Below are positions 57,650-60,000 of a stretch of 60,000 nt of DNA, one piece after another. The position numbers and the translations under genes are program-made. The stretch covers positions 1 through 60,000 of the forward strand of contig CAUYUJ010015694.1 in assembly GCA_963575745.1 (NCBI GenBank), in the 5' to 3' direction. The stretch is from Prorocentrum cordatum (lineage: Eukaryota > Sar > Dinophyceae > Prorocentrales > Prorocentraceae). Under the pieces are notes generated by a model that was given only the letters and a program-made list of their open reading frames with translations, was not told where the DNA came from and did not search any database. Positions within the stretch are counted from its first letter, which is position 1. Each line of letters starts with the position of its first letter.

Positions 57650-60000
57650 AGCAGGAGGATCAAACGCATACAGGGCCCTGAGATCCAGGCGCTGCAGTTG
57701 TTTCGCGCTGGGCGTGTTCGCCCGGCTTCGGGCCCAGGGACCATCACACACAACGGTCGAGCTCGAAAAGTGCCGCAGAAAGATGGGGTCTAGGGCTAGG
57801 ACGGGGCCAGGACGAGGATGAATCCGTTCCAGGGCGTTCTAGAACGCTCTCAGAGCGTTCCGGAACGCTCTGAGAAGGCCGCAGCGCCCGATACATCCTC
57901 CAGAGCCGGCGGATCTCAGAGATTCTCTATCTATCTTCACCTCGTCCTGGCTCCAGTCGTGAATTGTCGCAAGGTCGCAAGTTTCTAGCAGCGTCGGAGC
58001 TCAGGGGAGGTCGAGGGCTCGAGATCCGCGCGCGGCGCTCCGAAGTTTGTGTCCGCGCAGTCGTTCGGTCCTCCGGCATTGGGACCCGTCTCCGCTCAGA
58101 GCAGCGAGGTGGGCACGGTAGGGTCACGCGGCGTTGGCGCGCCGGGGAAGGCGTTGAAGGTTGAATTCTGCGACGCAGAAGCATCGATGGGTACGGTAAC
58201 GCCACTGGACGCGGCACCGCCATCGGTTCAAGGTGGAACGATCGGCGCAGTGAAAAATGTGTGCGCGCCGACGTTGCACGAGCCTGCCATAGCATGGTCT
58301 GTGAAGTTGTCTGAGCGCGTGCGGGTCCTAGGTTTCCAGCTCCAGATCCCACAGGGAGGTGCATCCCTGGAGTCTCCATGGGTTGTAGGAGGAGAAAGCT
58401 CCGGAGGAGAGAGGAGTCCAAGGGAGCAGGAGAGAGAGGCGCAGATATTGATGCTGGGGTTTTACGGGGAGGGAAGAGCCGAGCCGCGAACGACGGATGT
58501 AGGGTTTGGTGTCTTGTGGAGGGATCGGCGCGAGGATTCGAAATGTTGACGTTTCGCGTACCCCTCCCAGCCCATCCAGAATCGATGCCCAGGCAAGTTG
58601 TTTTGATGAGGAAGGCGTTGCAACAATCAGCGAATCGAAAGGGGGGTAGCCGTCGAAACGAAGCGCGGCATCAGCCTGAGAAGGTCCACATCAGCTTGCA
58701 CCATACGCACGATGCACCACACATCATAGTGCACATCGAGATAGCACGTACCCAATGTTTGGGTCCACGATTGCAAGCATCCTGCAGAAGCCCACCCCGT
58801 CCTCCTCGACCATCTAAAACCCGATAGTGCCTTGAACATTTAAACCCTCCTAAAACTCCGCATGAACCTTCCAGGACCCTCCAGAAGCCCCTATGTCTCT
58901 CCGCCCCCTCCAGTCTCCTCCATCCCTGGGACCCGAAGCCTTACCAACATGTGGTACGGCGTCGACGCGGACCAGAGGGAAGATTGGCGGGACCCCTCTG
59001 ATGGTCCACCGCCGTCCTCCTTGGGAGGCGTTACTGCCCGCGCACACCCGGAACGGCACCGGCGTTTGTTCGGCTCCTCTCTCTTCTTGAGCGGCCAGAT
59101 GCGAGCCTTGTCCTTGCAGGTTAGATTGTTGGAGCACCAGCGGAAGGTCGGTCTGCGATGGACGGTTGCAGCCAAGTGAACTTCCACAGGGGGTGTCCCA
59201 TACCGCAGCGTCGGCTGAGTTTGCAGGGAGGGATCCGCAAGCGTTTCCAGGCCCCCTCTCCCTCTCCTCCCCACGCCGTCGAAGCACAAAGGCCGCAGCG
59301 CGGCACCCGAATGGGGTCCGAGTAGAGTGGGTGGGGTCGGGGGATCACGCCACATCGCCGATGCATCGCCGTTGCGGCTCGATGTGTAGCACGATTTTCT
59401 CCACGCCGACGGTGCCGATGCATCGCCGATGTATTTATCGGCGATGCGGCGCGATCCTATGAACCTCTGACCCCATCTACTCGGGCCCCATCAACTTTCA
59501 AGGTCGGCATTGCCGCAAGATAGTATGTGGCGACGGTTCCCCCTTCAAGATGCCTTGGATGCGAAGTATTGGAATTGGCGATCTTTACTTTGGCGATGGC
59601 GCCTTTGGTGGACCGCTCAGTGCCTTCGGTGCGCTATCGAGATTTGTCAAAGGGCTAGCAGAGTAATCGCTTGCCAGCGAAAACCTACTTATCGCATTGT
59701 TAGAGATGGCGGTGGCGACGAAAACAATTGCCCCACAGAACAAACTGAGCGCGATTCAAAAGTAGTAGGCCTCGAGTCAAAAAGGGATGGGTACTGCGAG
59801 AACCCGAACCGTCGTGCTTTTTCGCAACGTGGCCCCTGGAGTTCTGGGCCCCTTCCCTGGACCGGTTTGTCATCCCGAGTCGCTTTCTGAGGGTCCCGGT
59901 GCCCGGCGAGGGCCCCCAGAGGCCGAAAGCATCCAAAAAGTTCCCGCAATGAGTTTTCACGACACGGAGTTGGCTGGGCGCGGGCTTTCCTCGTCGTCGC
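57650..60000 (+). other. No gene recognised; one possible coding stretch
   Basis: A + strand frame at about 58160-58400 (VEFCDAEASMGTVTPLDAAP, VKNVCAPTLHEPAIAWSVKL) has a protein-like composition, but no family, start or splice sites that I trust. Motifs of ATCGCCGATGCATCGCCG type lie at 59355-59450. The rest shows no convincing frame. Confidence 0.3.

Overview
The window looks like nuclear DNA of a dinoflagellate. It is GC-rich by eye and repeat-dense. It carries a one-strand row of genes separated by pyrimidine tracts, remnants resembling the dinoflagellate spliced leader, an OTU/DDE-transposase protein, and widely spaced exons of a housekeeping gene. I cannot name the genus. No rRNA, tRNA or CRISPR was seen.

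Bases 1-16,600 form a compact block of six genes, all on the + strand: (1) a Gly/Trp-rich protein; (2) a probable degenerate endonuclease/exonuclease/phosphatase (EEP) relative; (3) an unknown protein with a short intron and a poly-T tract inside its coding region; (4) an unknown basic protein; (5) a 1371-residue OTU-like plus DDE-transposase-like protein; (6) an EEP-fold protein with a Gly/Trp-rich tail. Several frames are broken by single-base shifts, two of them next to C6 runs, so base-calling error is as likely as decay.

The outstanding signal is a 12-bp near-palindrome, CCGCAGTTGCGG. By hand I count about 47 exact copies and about 22 one-base variants in this block, all in one orientation. 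They lie inside coding sequence in all three frames, where they encode PQLR, AVA or RSCG, and also in UTR-like DNA. Every one of the six stop codons is followed by a copy within 3-20 bases. Some variants change both ends of the arm together (GCGCA...TGCGC), which preserves pairing. Two paralogous genes carry a copy at the same alignment column. I saw no exact copy from 16.6 to 60 kb. This is the candidate for an undescribed system: a very short, coding-compatible, transcript-oriented palindromic element. A perfect 210-bp palindrome, built from a second 30-bp palindromic unit, also lies in this block.

Bases 16.6-60 kb are mostly non-coding mosaic: satellites, microsatellites, two head-to-head copies of a composite tandem-repeat element (17.2-20.6 kb) with a truncated third copy at 27.5 kb, several inverted-repeat (MITE or foldback) families, and a decayed Ty1/copia pol on the - strand that is interrupted by a MITE. 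Coding traces are small. They are three candidate exons (26.4-31.3 kb), a spliced-leader-tagged likely retro-pseudogene (34.45-35.36 kb), and two exons that look like the N-terminal part of arginyl-tRNA synthetase (45.6 and 56.5 kb), separated by an intron of about 10.8 kb full of repeats.

All counts and alignments were made by eye. Function is inferred only where motifs are named.
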